This document shows positions 1 through 6,400 of a stretch of 8,089 nt of DNA, in pieces. The stretch's first letter is position 1, and the number at the start of each line of letters is the position of its first letter. Position numbers and translations under genes: made by a program. The notes beneath the pieces were generated by a model. It did no database searches. It had not been told where the DNA came from and saw nothing but the letters and a program-made list of their open reading frames with translations. Source of the DNA: Deltaproteobacteria bacterium (GTDB taxonomy: Bacteria; Myxococcota_A; Polyangia; Haliangiales; Haliangiaceae); assembly GCA_013696695.1 (NCBI GenBank), contig JACCYD010001365.1, positions 1 to 8,089 on the forward strand, in the 5' to 3' direction.

Positions 1-1
1 C

Positions 2-172
2 TCGAGTCGCCACAAATCCTCCATAGGCTCCCCGGTCCGGCCCGCAGCGTTGCGGGTCGCGACGGCACCCGGCCCGGTCGAAGCGGTCGCACCGGTCATC
101 GCAGCGCCTGTCGCCACCCAGTTGCAGCCCGTCGCAGTCGACCCGAACGGAACCATCGAGCCCTACCGATGA
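2..172 (+). CDS. C-terminal fragment of an unidentified protein, cut by the window edge
   Basis: An open frame enters from the left edge and gives 56 residues before a TGA at 170-172. The visible part is rich in Ala, Pro and Val, consistent with a disordered linker, and ends in VDPNGTIEPYR. The TGA overlaps the ATG of the next gene (ATGA, 4 bases), which is typical of translational coupling and is the main reason to believe the frame is real. No catalytic domain is visible. In myxobacteria, TPR proteins like the next gene often follow Ser/Thr protein kinases with Pro/Ala-rich C-terminal tails, so a kinase is a reasonable guess, but this is inference from context only. Confidence 0.6.
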   Translation, partial: SSRHKSSIGSPVRPAALRVATAPGPVEAVAPVIAAPVATQLQPVAVDPNGTIEPYR

Positions 173-960
173 AGCGCAGGCTCGCCATCACGCTCGCCTT
201 GATCGGGGCGATGGTGTCGCCCGTCCTCGCCGATGAGATCGACCCTCCAGTCGCTCCTCCAGTCGACCCTTCACACGACGCACGCGTCCTCAGCGATCAG
301 GGTCGCGTGTTTCACGACCTCGGTCTCTACGATCAGGCGATCGTGTCGTACAAGGCGGCCTACGAGCTCGCACCCGTACCCGGCCTGTTGTTCAACCTCG
401 CCCAGGCCTATCGGCTGGCGGGCGACTGCGCCAACGCCGCGCTCATGTACCGCGACTACCTGCAGCTGGACTCGGATCTCAATCGCGCACTCGCGCGGAC
501 GCACCTCGCGACCGCCGAGCGCTGCCTGTCGGAGCGCGCGATCATCCGCCCGACCGCGGTAGCCTCACTCGAGAGCGCCGAGCTCGGCGTTGCCGCAACA
601 GCCACCACGAAACCTCGGTCCGGGGTCGCGCTCGAGCGAGCTGGAACCGTGGTGGCGATCGGCGGCGGCGCGCTGCTCGGCGTTGGCGTCTACTTCGCGT
701 TCCGAGCAGCCAGCACGAGCGCCGAGATCGAGCAGCGGTATGCCGAGGGCGCCACGTTTCGAGAGGTCGAGGACATCGACGCGCGCGGCCGGCGTTCGAG
801 CACGCTCGCCAGAGGCTTCGTGCTCGGAGGTGGCGTCGCGGCGGTCACCGGCGGCGTCCTCTACCTCCTGGGTCGGCGCCAGGCAAAGCATGCAGAGCGC
901 ACGATCACCATCGCCCCGAATCCGGGCGGTGGACGGGTTGGCTTGACGTGGGCGTTTTGA
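169..960 (+). CDS. TPR-repeat envelope protein with two glycine-rich membrane segments
   Basis: This 263-residue protein begins with a Sec signal peptide (basic MKRR, hydrophobic core, likely cleavage after VLA at about residue 21), followed by a Pro/Asp-rich spacer. Residues about 38-120 form TPR-like helical hairpins, with the pattern FHDLGLYDQAIVSYKAAYEL, then PGLLFNLAQAYRLAGDCANA. Two cysteines (C87, C119) flank the second helical pair. Hydrophobic, Gly-rich segments at about 157-178 and 214-234 look membrane-spanning, separated by a charged loop. The protein ends in a beta-like stretch terminating in WAF. TPRs normally mediate protein-protein contacts, so a scaffold role in the envelope is inferred. 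The start is fixed by the signal peptide and by the ATGA overlap with the upstream gene. Its 3' end overlaps the next gene by 13 bases. No specific function is recognised. Confidence 0.85.
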   Translation: MKRRLAITLALIGAMVSPVLADEIDPPVAPPVDPSHDARVLSDQGRVFHDLGLYDQAIVSYKAAYELAPVPGLLFNLAQAYRLAGDCANAALMYRDYLQLDSDLNRALARTHLATAERCLSERAIIRPTAVASLESAELGVAATATTKPRSGVALERAGTVVAIGGGALLGVGVYFAFRAASTSAEIEQRYAEGATFREVEDIDARGRRSSTLARGFVLGGGVAAVTGGVLYLLGRRQAKHAERTITIAPNPGGGRVGLTWAF

Positions 961-1457
961 TTCGTGCGCTTGCCAGCGCGCTCGTCGTGCTGACGAGCTG
1001 TTATTCGCCTTCCGTACCGGACTGTTTGGTCGCGTGCGCGACCGGCGACGATTGCGCACCGGGTCAGGTGTGTGGCGCCGACGAGCGATGCGTGAGCCCG
1101 GACCTCAGCGGCGGGTGCGAGTTGCAGATCGAAAACGACGCCAGGATCCCCGACACGTCTGCTGAGCCTCCGTCCGACGCGGAGGTGCCCGACGCGAGCA
1201 CGAACGGATTGCTGGTGATCGAGATCACCGGCGATGGCAGCGTCAGGGTCGGTGTTCCGACCAACATGACTTGCGATTCGACGCTCCCCAGCTGCTCGTA
1301 TCTCGTGCCGATCGGGACGACGGTGACGCTGAAACAGACCGCCGACCAAGACTGGCAGTTCGCCGCATGGAGTGGCTGTACCGCGAGTGCGGACGACTGC
1401 GTGATCGTGATCCCGCCCGGCACGACCGTCATCACCGCGACGTTTGTGCCGAACTGA
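948..1457 (+). CDS. Cys-rich lipoprotein with a divergent InlB-like repeat
   Basis: This 169-residue predicted lipoprotein starts at GTG 948, inside the end of the TPR gene. TTG at 957 is an alternative that would still keep most of the signal. The signal peptide ends in the lipobox LTSC (C18). Residues about 26-57 hold six cysteines in a compact pattern including DDCAPGQVCGADERC, a disulfide-rich module common in myxobacterial surface lipoproteins. After an acidic, Pro/Ser-rich linker (60-85), residues about 88-168 match the divergent InlB B-repeat pattern: GDGSVRV, GTTVTLKQTAD, WQFAAWSGC, then VITATFVP. Four cysteines (C109, C116, C144, C151) probably form two disulfides there. Such domains are typical of exposed adhesive or binding proteins. 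The role is unknown; co-transcription with the TPR gene is likely. Its last 26 bases overlap the convergent phosphatase gene. Confidence 0.8.
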   Translation: MGVLIRALASALVVLTSCYSPSVPDCLVACATGDDCAPGQVCGADERCVSPDLSGGCELQIENDARIPDTSAEPPSDAEVPDASTNGLLVIEITGDGSVRVGVPTNMTCDSTLPSCSYLVPIGTTVTLKQTADQDWQFAAWSGCTASADDCVIVIPPGTTVITATFVPN

Positions 1458-2670
1458 GGGGCACGACCAACGAGTCGAACTCGACACCGGTGGCATCGAC
1501 CGCGTGCAAGATCAGCTCGTCGACCCCAACCTCCCCGTAGACGAAGTGGATCACCTCGTCGCTGAATGCGGTGAAGCTCGACGAGTCGACCTCGCGCGTC
1601 CCCTTGCCTCCACCGCCGGTGACGACGTAGGCGACGCCGTTCTGCGGGATCATTCGTTCGTAGTCGTGGTCGTGTGCGGAGAGCACGAGTTGCACGTGGT
1701 GCTTCTCGAGGATCGGCGCGAGCGCCGCGCGCAGACTGGTATCCGAGCCATGCTCGCCCGAGGAGTATGGCGGACGGTGCATGTAGACGATCTTCCAGGG
1801 CTGTGTGGTCGCGGTGAGATCCTCGTCGAGCCAGGCGGCCTGGGTCTCGTAGCTCGCTTCGGTATCGAGGGCGACGAAGTGCACGCGGCCCCAGTCGTAC
1901 GAGTACCAGGTCTCCATGCCGGGTAGTGCGAACACCGAGCGGAACGGCACCGCATCGTCGGTGTTGTACTCGTGGTTGCCGGCGGCCGGAAAGAACGGGA
2001 GGTTCTTGAACAGCTCCTCGTAGAAGCCGAACACGTTGTCCTCGAACTCATCGATCGAGCCGTCGTCGTACGCGAGATCGCCCGTGTGGATGATCAGCTC
2101 GTACGGAAACTCGAACATCCGCGCGAGCAGTGCGCGTTGATCGCTGCCGCCTCCCCCCGAGTCCCCGAAGGCGAGAAACCGCACCGCCTTCGGATCGTCG
2201 ATCGCCGGCGCGGTGCGAAACCCCGTGCGCTCGGAGAGCGGCGTCCCGTTCGCCATCCTGTAGCAATAGATCGTATTCGGCGTCAGCCCGTCGACGCGAG
2301 CCCACTGTTGAGTCTCCCCGGCGTTCCGCACGACGACATCCTCGGGCTCCGCCATGGCCTGCAGCACCAGTGTTCCGTCGGGCCGCGTGATGTCGACGTG
2401 CTCGCCATCCGGCGAAATTGAAACCCAGCCGACCAACGCCGAGGTCGACGTCACCTGCTGGAGGTACGGCTGGCGAACAATGACGGAGCCGGCGGGCGTG
2501 GGCGCGCCCGAACCGCACGCGGCTCTTAGCTCCTCGATCGGCGAGCCACGCTGCGCCGGATGCGAGGTGTCACCGAGCTTCGTCGCGGCGATGTTGCCCG
2601 ACGAATTCCCCAGGCATGCTGCGACTGCGACCGCCGTGACGCGTCCGAGCCGCGCGATCTGTTTCTTCAC
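1432..2670 (-). CDS. purple acid phosphatase-family metallophosphoesterase, lipoprotein (paralog A)
   Basis: This 412-residue phosphoesterase is predicted to hydrolyse phosphate esters with a di-metal centre outside the cytoplasm. I chose GTG at 2670 because AAGGAG lies 7 bases upstream and MKKQIARLGR begins a signal peptide; the upstream in-frame ATG at 2709 would put 13 residues before it. A possible lipobox VAAC gives lipidated C19. Residues about 63-155 form the Fn3-like PAP N-terminal domain and about 163-392 the catalytic domain. All PAP metal ligands are visible: D170 (GDSG), D198 and Y201 (GDLAY), N232-H233 (GNHE), H298 (VYMH), H333 and H335 (AHDHDYER). The last motif has Ala where the family usually has Gly. 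Retention of the metal-ligand Tyr argues for a true PAP rather than a generic calcineurin-like phosphoesterase. The gene lies 77 bases downstream of its paralog. Substrate unknown. Confidence 0.9.
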   Translation of the reverse strand: MKKQIARLGRVTAVAVAACLGNSSGNIAATKLGDTSHPAQRGSPIEELRAACGSGAPTPAGSVIVRQPYLQQVTSTSALVGWVSISPDGEHVDITRPDGTLVLQAMAEPEDVVVRNAGETQQWARVDGLTPNTIYCYRMANGTPLSERTGFRTAPAIDDPKAVRFLAFGDSGGGGSDQRALLARMFEFPYELIIHTGDLAYDDGSIDEFEDNVFGFYEELFKNLPFFPAAGNHEYNTDDAVPFRSVFALPGMETWYSYDWGRVHFVALDTEASYETQAAWLDEDLTATTQPWKIVYMHRPPYSSGEHGSDTSLRAALAPILEKHHVQLVLSAHDHDYERMIPQNGVAYVVTGGGGKGTREVDSSSFTAFSDEVIHFVYGEVGVDELILHAVDATGVEFDSLVVPLSSAQTSR

Positions 2671-2747
2671 TCCGGCGCTCCTTCGTGGGCCCAAAGCGCC
2701 CCACCCCACTATGCGCCTGGCCGCGCTGAAACCGGCAGTCGTTCTGC
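2671..2747 (-). promoter_or_regulatory. intergenic leader of phosphatase A with SD-overlapping inverted repeat
   Basis: In the 77-base gap between the two phosphatase genes, the minus strand carries GGCGCT (2700-2695) and AGCGCC (2679-2674), a perfect 6-bp inverted repeat with a 15-base loop containing GGGCCC. The Shine-Dalgarno AAGGAG partly lies in the 3' arm, so if the hairpin forms it could limit ribosome access to the GTG at 2670. There is no U-run after the stem, so it does not resemble an intrinsic terminator. No convincing sigma-70 promoter was seen here. The structure is short and in GC-rich DNA, so chance is possible. Confidence 0.35.
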
Positions 2748-4175
2748 TTATCCGCCCGGCTTCTTGGGAGGGGCGTCCACTTTCGCGGGAGGGGCGTCCA
2801 CCTTAGGGGCGTCCTTCACCTTGTCGTGCTCGGTGTCATCATCCGGCTCGTCATGTAGTTTCTCGTCGGGAGTGGTAGTTTTCTCCGGGGCCACGGGCGT
2901 CGATTTGTCGTCGGGCTTGTCGTTGACCTTGGATTTCACGGGACCACCACCCTCCTTGGTCAGCTTGAGCGCCTCGATCTCGTTGCCCGAGATGTCGATC
3001 GCCTTCATGACGAGCTGCTCGGCGCTCACCTCGAAGGCCAGGTAGTGGTGCACCGTGGCCTGCTTCAGCGCCTTCGAGCGACCGTAGAAGCTGGTCAGTT
3101 GCCCCCCGCCGCCACCACTGACGATGTAGTTGACGTCGCCAACCTTGAACCGCTCGTACTGGTGCTCGTGGCCCGTCAGCACGAGGTCGACCTTGTGGCG
3201 GGTCAGGATCTTGGCGAACGCCTTCCGGATCCACAGCTGGGGACCGCGGAGCGAGTTCGTGTACATCGGGTGATGGCCGTACACGATCACCCAGGGGAGC
3301 TTGTTCTTCCCGAGGTCGTCGTCGAGCCAGGCCAGCTGTTGTGCGTTGCGCTCGGTGGTGTCGATCGCGACGAAGTGGACGTCGCCCCAGTCGAACGAGT
3401 AGTAGCGCTCGGGCTCTGGCAGCACGAAGGCTTCGAAGTACGGGCGGCCCTTTCGGGTACGCCGCTCGTGATTGCCGATCGCCGGATACACCGGCACGTA
3501 GCGCGTGAAGTCTCGATAGATCGCGAAGAACCTGGTCTCGAGCTGGCGCGCTGTCCCGGACTCGTAGGCGATATCACCGAGGAACAGCATCAGGTCGAAC
3601 TGTTCGGCGGCGAGCCGTTTCATGATCGCGATCTGCGCCGGGTCTCCTGATCCGGTATCGCCGAGTGCGACGAACCGCATGGCGTTGGGAGCGCCTGGGG
3701 GGGCAGCTGTGGTCAGCGGAGCGAGCTCGGTCAGTGCGACGTCGCCGTCGAGTAGCTGATAGCAGTACAGGTGCCCGGGCTCGAGCTTGGTGAACTCGGC
3801 CTTCATCACGTAGATGTCATCGGCCTCGATCTCCTTGCCCGACTGCGCCGCGAGCCGCGCCTTGCCACGGGTCGGATCGCCTGCGTACACGGCCGGGGAC
3901 GTGGCGAGGACCTTCGGGTCACCAGGCTCCCGGAGCACGACCGTGCCGCGTCCCTCGGTCGACCCCCACGCGACGATGGTGGTGCTCACGGTGGTGCTCT
4001 GGAGATATGGATGCCGGGAGATCGCCTTCGTTCCGGCGTCGGTCGGCGCTCCGGTGCCGCACGCCTTGATCGACTTGCGCTCCATCGCCGTGACGTTCAC
4101 CTCGCCTCGCCACATCGGCAGCTTGTTGCAACTTGCCAGCGCGACGTAGATCGAGAGAGCCAATAGAAAACGCAC
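2748..4175 (-). CDS. purple acid phosphatase-family metallophosphoesterase, lipoprotein with charged tail (paralog B)
   Basis: This 475-residue paralog of the downstream gene has the same domain order. The GTG start at 4175 is fixed by the signal peptide MRFLLALSIYVALASC, a canonical lipobox (LASC, C16); only a weak ribosome site precedes it. The Fn3-like N-terminal domain spans about 52-160 and the catalytic domain about 166-405. PAP ligands are complete: D173 (GDTG), D201 and Y204 (GDIAY), N235-H236 (GNHE), H301 (VYGH), H336 and H338 (GHEHQYER). Residues about 408-475 form a Lys/Asp/Pro-rich low-complexity tail, absent from paralog A, with repeated KVDAPP units. Both paralogs share an unusual N-terminal ACG(S/T)GAPT motif. 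The gene starts 39 bases after the hemerythrin stop, so co-transcription is likely. Phosphatase activity is inferred from family knowledge; whether the substrate is a phosphomonoester, phosphodiester or phosphoprotein cannot be told. Confidence 0.9.
   Translation of the reverse strand: MRFLLALSIYVALASCNKLPMWRGEVNVTAMERKSIKACGTGAPTDAGTKAISRHPYLQSTTVSTTIVAWGSTEGRGTVVLREPGDPKVLATSPAVYAGDPTRGKARLAAQSGKEIEADDIYVMKAEFTKLEPGHLYCYQLLDGDVALTELAPLTTAAPPGAPNAMRFVALGDTGSGDPAQIAIMKRLAAEQFDLMLFLGDIAYESGTARQLETRFFAIYRDFTRYVPVYPAIGNHERRTRKGRPYFEAFVLPEPERYYSFDWGDVHFVAIDTTERNAQQLAWLDDDLGKNKLPWVIVYGHHPMYTNSLRGPQLWIRKAFAKILTRHKVDLVLTGHEHQYERFKVGDVNYIVSGGGGGQLTSFYGRSKALKQATVHHYLAFEVSAEQLVMKAIDISGNEIEALKLTKEGGGPVKSKVNDKPDDKSTPVAPEKTTTPDEKLHDEPDDDTEHDKVKDAPKVDAPPAKVDAPPKKPGG
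2766..2814 (-). repeat. short tandem repeat encoding KVDAPP units in the phosphatase B tail
   Basis: On the plus strand, the 15-base unit GGGAGGGGCGTCCAC occurs at 2766-2780 and again at 2787-2801, a 21-base period, followed by a partial GGGGCGTCC at 2806-2814. In the protein this gives two KVDAPP units and a related APKVDAPP context at the extreme C-terminus. It looks like slippage-type expansion within a disordered tail. Confidence 0.75.
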
Positions 4176-4214
4176 GCCCCGACGAGTACAAGACGCATGC
4201 CTGTCGCGGCTAGG

Positions 4215-4679
4215 TCACGCGGCTAAGTCAGCGCCGCGCATACGGTCGAAGCCCGCGTTGACGGTGTCGCCGAGCTCGGCAAGTGCGGTCGGCGACATGG
4301 TCTGCGCTAGCGACTCGAACAGCTCTTCGTCCTGCCAGACGCTGTGGCCCTCGAACAGCGCCTCGAGGCTCGCGAGGGTCGGTGCGACTCGCTGATCATC
4401 GAGGTCGAGCCACAGCAGATTCGCCAGAACGCGTTTGATCTCCTGGTGCTCCGCGAGGAGCTCGACGCGGACCGCATCGGAGATCCGTGCGTCGAGCCGC
4501 GGATAGAGCAGCTCCTGTTCGATGGCGAGGTGAGCCGTCACGTAGTCGGCGAGCTCGTCGACGTGCTCGCGGCGCTGATCGACCCGCACTCGCGCGAGGA
4601 GCTCGTCGATGTGGTCGTGCTGAACAGAGAGCAACTCGAGCACGTGTGCGGGGATCTTCACGAGGCTGGTCGAGTGCAC
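4215..4679 (-). CDS. hemerythrin HHE cation-binding domain protein
   Basis: This 154-residue, single-domain, predicted four-helix protein has no signal peptide and should be cytoplasmic. Candidate di-iron ligands follow the hemerythrin order: H21 (QHDH, helix 1), H50 and E54 (HLAIE, spacing HxxxE), H78 (AEHQEI, helix 3), H112 and D117 (HSVWQD, spacing HxxxxD as in classic hemerythrins). The usual HxxxH pair of helix 3 is reduced to one His, as in many bacterial HHE proteins. Members bind a di-iron centre and act in oxygen or NO sensing, iron handling or stress; which applies here is unknown. The start is taken as GTG 4679; GTG 4661 is an alternative and neither has a good ribosome site. The gene sits between an envelope pair upstream and two phosphatases downstream, 39 bases before the next start. 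Confidence 0.85.
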   Translation of the reverse strand: MHSTSLVKIPAHVLELLSVQHDHIDELLARVRVDQRREHVDELADYVTAHLAIEQELLYPRLDARISDAVRVELLAEHQEIKRVLANLLWLDLDDQRVAPTLASLEALFEGHSVWQDEELFESLAQTMSPTALAELGDTVNAGFDRMRGADLAA

Positions 4680-4780
4680 CCGATGTGCCAGCGGGACGAT
4701 TACAACTTACGCCCTGATAGCTGGGCTGCGCGTGGGGCGATAACGCCCAGGGAGTCTCAAAAGTCGGGGCGGTTCGGATC
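4680..4780 (-). other. intergenic gap with hairpin and weak -10-like element
   Basis: The 101-base gap upstream of the hemerythrin gene contains a perfect hairpin GGGCG-N4-CGCCC (4735-4748) with no U-run on the minus strand. It also has a minus-strand TGTAAT (4704-4699), one base off the sigma-70 -10 consensus, but no matching -35 element 16-18 bases upstream. A separate promoter for hemerythrin and the phosphatases is possible but not demonstrated. Confidence 0.25.
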
Positions 4781-6400
4781 TCAGAGTCGATAGATCCCGA
4801 TCACGTGTGGTTGCCCCGTCGCCGGGTCTACCGAGACGTGAACCTGCGTGCCGGGCATCCCGCGCGAGCTGTCGATGTGCACGATCGTGTAGCGATCCTG
4901 GCCGTCCGCCAGGTCGAGTGACATGCACGCGCGACCGGCGGGATCGGTGGCGACGCTTGTAGGCGCCTTCATGGAACGACCCGCAGCATCCGAGGACCTC
5001 GCCGTGAACTGCGTCGCCACGGTCTCGAGCTGATGGCGCAATGCCAGATCGGTGAAGCACAGCCGTCCACTCTCGATCGCGAAGTCATCGATCGGGTTGA
5101 CGCGAGAAAACCAGTACCGAGCCGTCGTACGCTGACGTGCGACGAGCGTGTCGACGAGGTACGGCTTCGCGCGCGGATCGGTGAAGCGTCCCGAATCGAC
5201 GGCGGCCTCGATCTGTTCGCGGGTGAACTTGATGATGACCTTCGAGCCCCAGAATTGGTCGAAGCGATCGGCCCAGATCACCGGCAGGTGGGCCGGCGTG
5301 CTCGTTCTCCACGCTCCCGGGTTGTAGCCCTCGTTGCTGTAGACGCCGATGCCGAGGATCCCCGGCGCGGCGCGAGCCTTCCACGGGGTTGGCGCCAGAC
5401 CGAGGGTCACCGCCCACTTGAGGATCGCCTTGAAGTCGATGCTGTACTCGTAGCCGAGGGAGTGGCCCTTGTTGACAGCGATGTCGGCGCCCATCGCCTC
5501 ACCGAAGTCGAGCAAGTAGTGAACGACGTAGTGAATGTCCTTGTTGGCCGGATCGGTCTGCCAGACGTCGATCGTGTTGTCCTCTTTGACATCGGCGTGC
5601 GCGAGCCACGCGATCACGGCGGCCTGTCCGCGAATGTCGCGGCGCATCTCGTGAGGGATGCGATCGTTGGGATCGTCGGCGCGCACTCCGACGCGTGGCG
5701 CCCCGCCGAGCGGCTTGCCGTCGACCAGGATCGAGGCGATGCCGCGGAGCTTCCCGGGCGACTCCTGGAGTGTGGCGAACGTTTCATCGACTTGCTTCTT
5801 GTCGAGCTTCTTCTTCTTGTCGCCGACCTTGATGTACGCGTCTGGCGCGAGCAAGAGATCCGCAGGCGTGAAGTAGACGACGTGATCGCTCGGCACGTTG
5901 TAACCGGAGAGCCACAGCAGCCGGGCGACGATCGCGTCGACGGCGGTCTCCAGCTCGGGGAAGCCCGGTCGATCGAACTTGAGGAGGAACTGGCTGCCGC
6001 GGTTGTCCTTGATGACGAAGCCAGGTGCCGTCCCACCCGCCTTGAGGCGCATGATCGTCCATGGAAAGTGCCCCTCGGGCGAATCCAGTCCAGGTCCGCG
6101 GCGGATCTCGTCGAGGGTTGCCGCGCGCTTGCCGATTCGGTTGGTGAACCACGTCGAGTCGGGCACGTCGTCGAACGAGTTAACGCCGAGCGCACGGCGG
6201 TCACGCGTCAGCTTGAACGCGCGAACGAGCTGCAGGTAATACGAGTCGAAGTGCAGCGAGGCGCGCAAGAACGGCCGCTCACTGGGTTTGGTCTTGACGT
6301 CGTGGCGATCGTCGACCTGAAGAACCGGCGGCGCGTTCGCGAACCGCGGATGAGGTGTCGAGGCACACGCCGCAAACAGGAGCATCGCTAGCCAGCGCAT
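4781..6400 (-). CDS. predicted lipoprotein with HipA-like/protein-kinase-like motifs, family uncharacterised
   Basis: This 539-residue protein starts at ATG 6400, which shares its A with the upstream TGA (TGATG) and is preceded by a strong GGAGGA. The frame stays open upstream, but that part is the shadow of the barrel gene. The signal peptide MRWLAMLLFAAC suggests lipidation at C12, though Phe at -3 is not ideal. Kinase-fold signatures appear in order: strands ending in FLLKFD (K141), a Glu-bearing helix (ELETAVDAI, E151), AWLAHADVKEDN (D270, N275; D-x4-N as in HipA and protein kinases), and HYLLDFGEAMGA (D298, DFG-like). Later motifs include RFTDPRAKPYLVDTLVARQ and RYWFSRVNPIDDF (about 405-440), then a probable beta-rich C-terminal domain (about 445-539). 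I recall similar unnamed proteins in other environmental phyla. Enzymatic activity, nucleotide source and substrate are unknown; a non-catalytic pseudokinase is possible. Confidence 0.8.
   Translation of the reverse strand: MRWLAMLLFAACASTPHPRFANAPPVLQVDDRHDVKTKPSERPFLRASLHFDSYYLQLVRAFKLTRDRRALGVNSFDDVPDSTWFTNRIGKRAATLDEIRRGPGLDSPEGHFPWTIMRLKAGGTAPGFVIKDNRGSQFLLKFDRPGFPELETAVDAIVARLLWLSGYNVPSDHVVYFTPADLLLAPDAYIKVGDKKKKLDKKQVDETFATLQESPGKLRGIASILVDGKPLGGAPRVGVRADDPNDRIPHEMRRDIRGQAAVIAWLAHADVKEDNTIDVWQTDPANKDIHYVVHYLLDFGEAMGADIAVNKGHSLGYEYSIDFKAILKWAVTLGLAPTPWKARAAPGILGIGVYSNEGYNPGAWRTSTPAHLPVIWADRFDQFWGSKVIIKFTREQIEAAVDSGRFTDPRAKPYLVDTLVARQRTTARYWFSRVNPIDDFAIESGRLCFTDLALRHQLETVATQFTARSSDAAGRSMKAPTSVATDPAGRACMSLDLADGQDRYTIVHIDSSRGMPGTQVHVSVDPATGQPHVIGIYRL

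Noticed and set aside
2671..2709. ATG start at 2709 for phosphatase A
   Set aside because: It would add 13 residues before the basic start of the signal peptide; the GTG at 2670 has AAGGAG at good spacing.
2766..2814. Tandem G-rich repeats as a possible CRISPR or mobile element remnant
   Set aside because: The units are in-frame, 21 bases apart and encode KVDAPP repeats in a disordered tail; there are no spacers or terminal inverted repeats.
4699..4704. Minus-strand TGTAAT as a sigma-70 -10 box for the hemerythrin gene
   Set aside because: No -35-like hexamer at 16-18 bases upstream; kept only as a weak note for the gap.
4735..4748. GGGCG-N4-CGCCC as an intrinsic terminator after the kinase-like gene
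   Set aside because: No U-run follows the stem on the minus strand, and the stem is only 5 bp.
5033..6391. Long plus-strand open frame (452 codons) antisense to the kinase-like lipoprotein gene
   Set aside because: It has no recognisable motif or good start, and the opposite strand encodes a conserved-looking protein with signal peptide and strong ribosome site.
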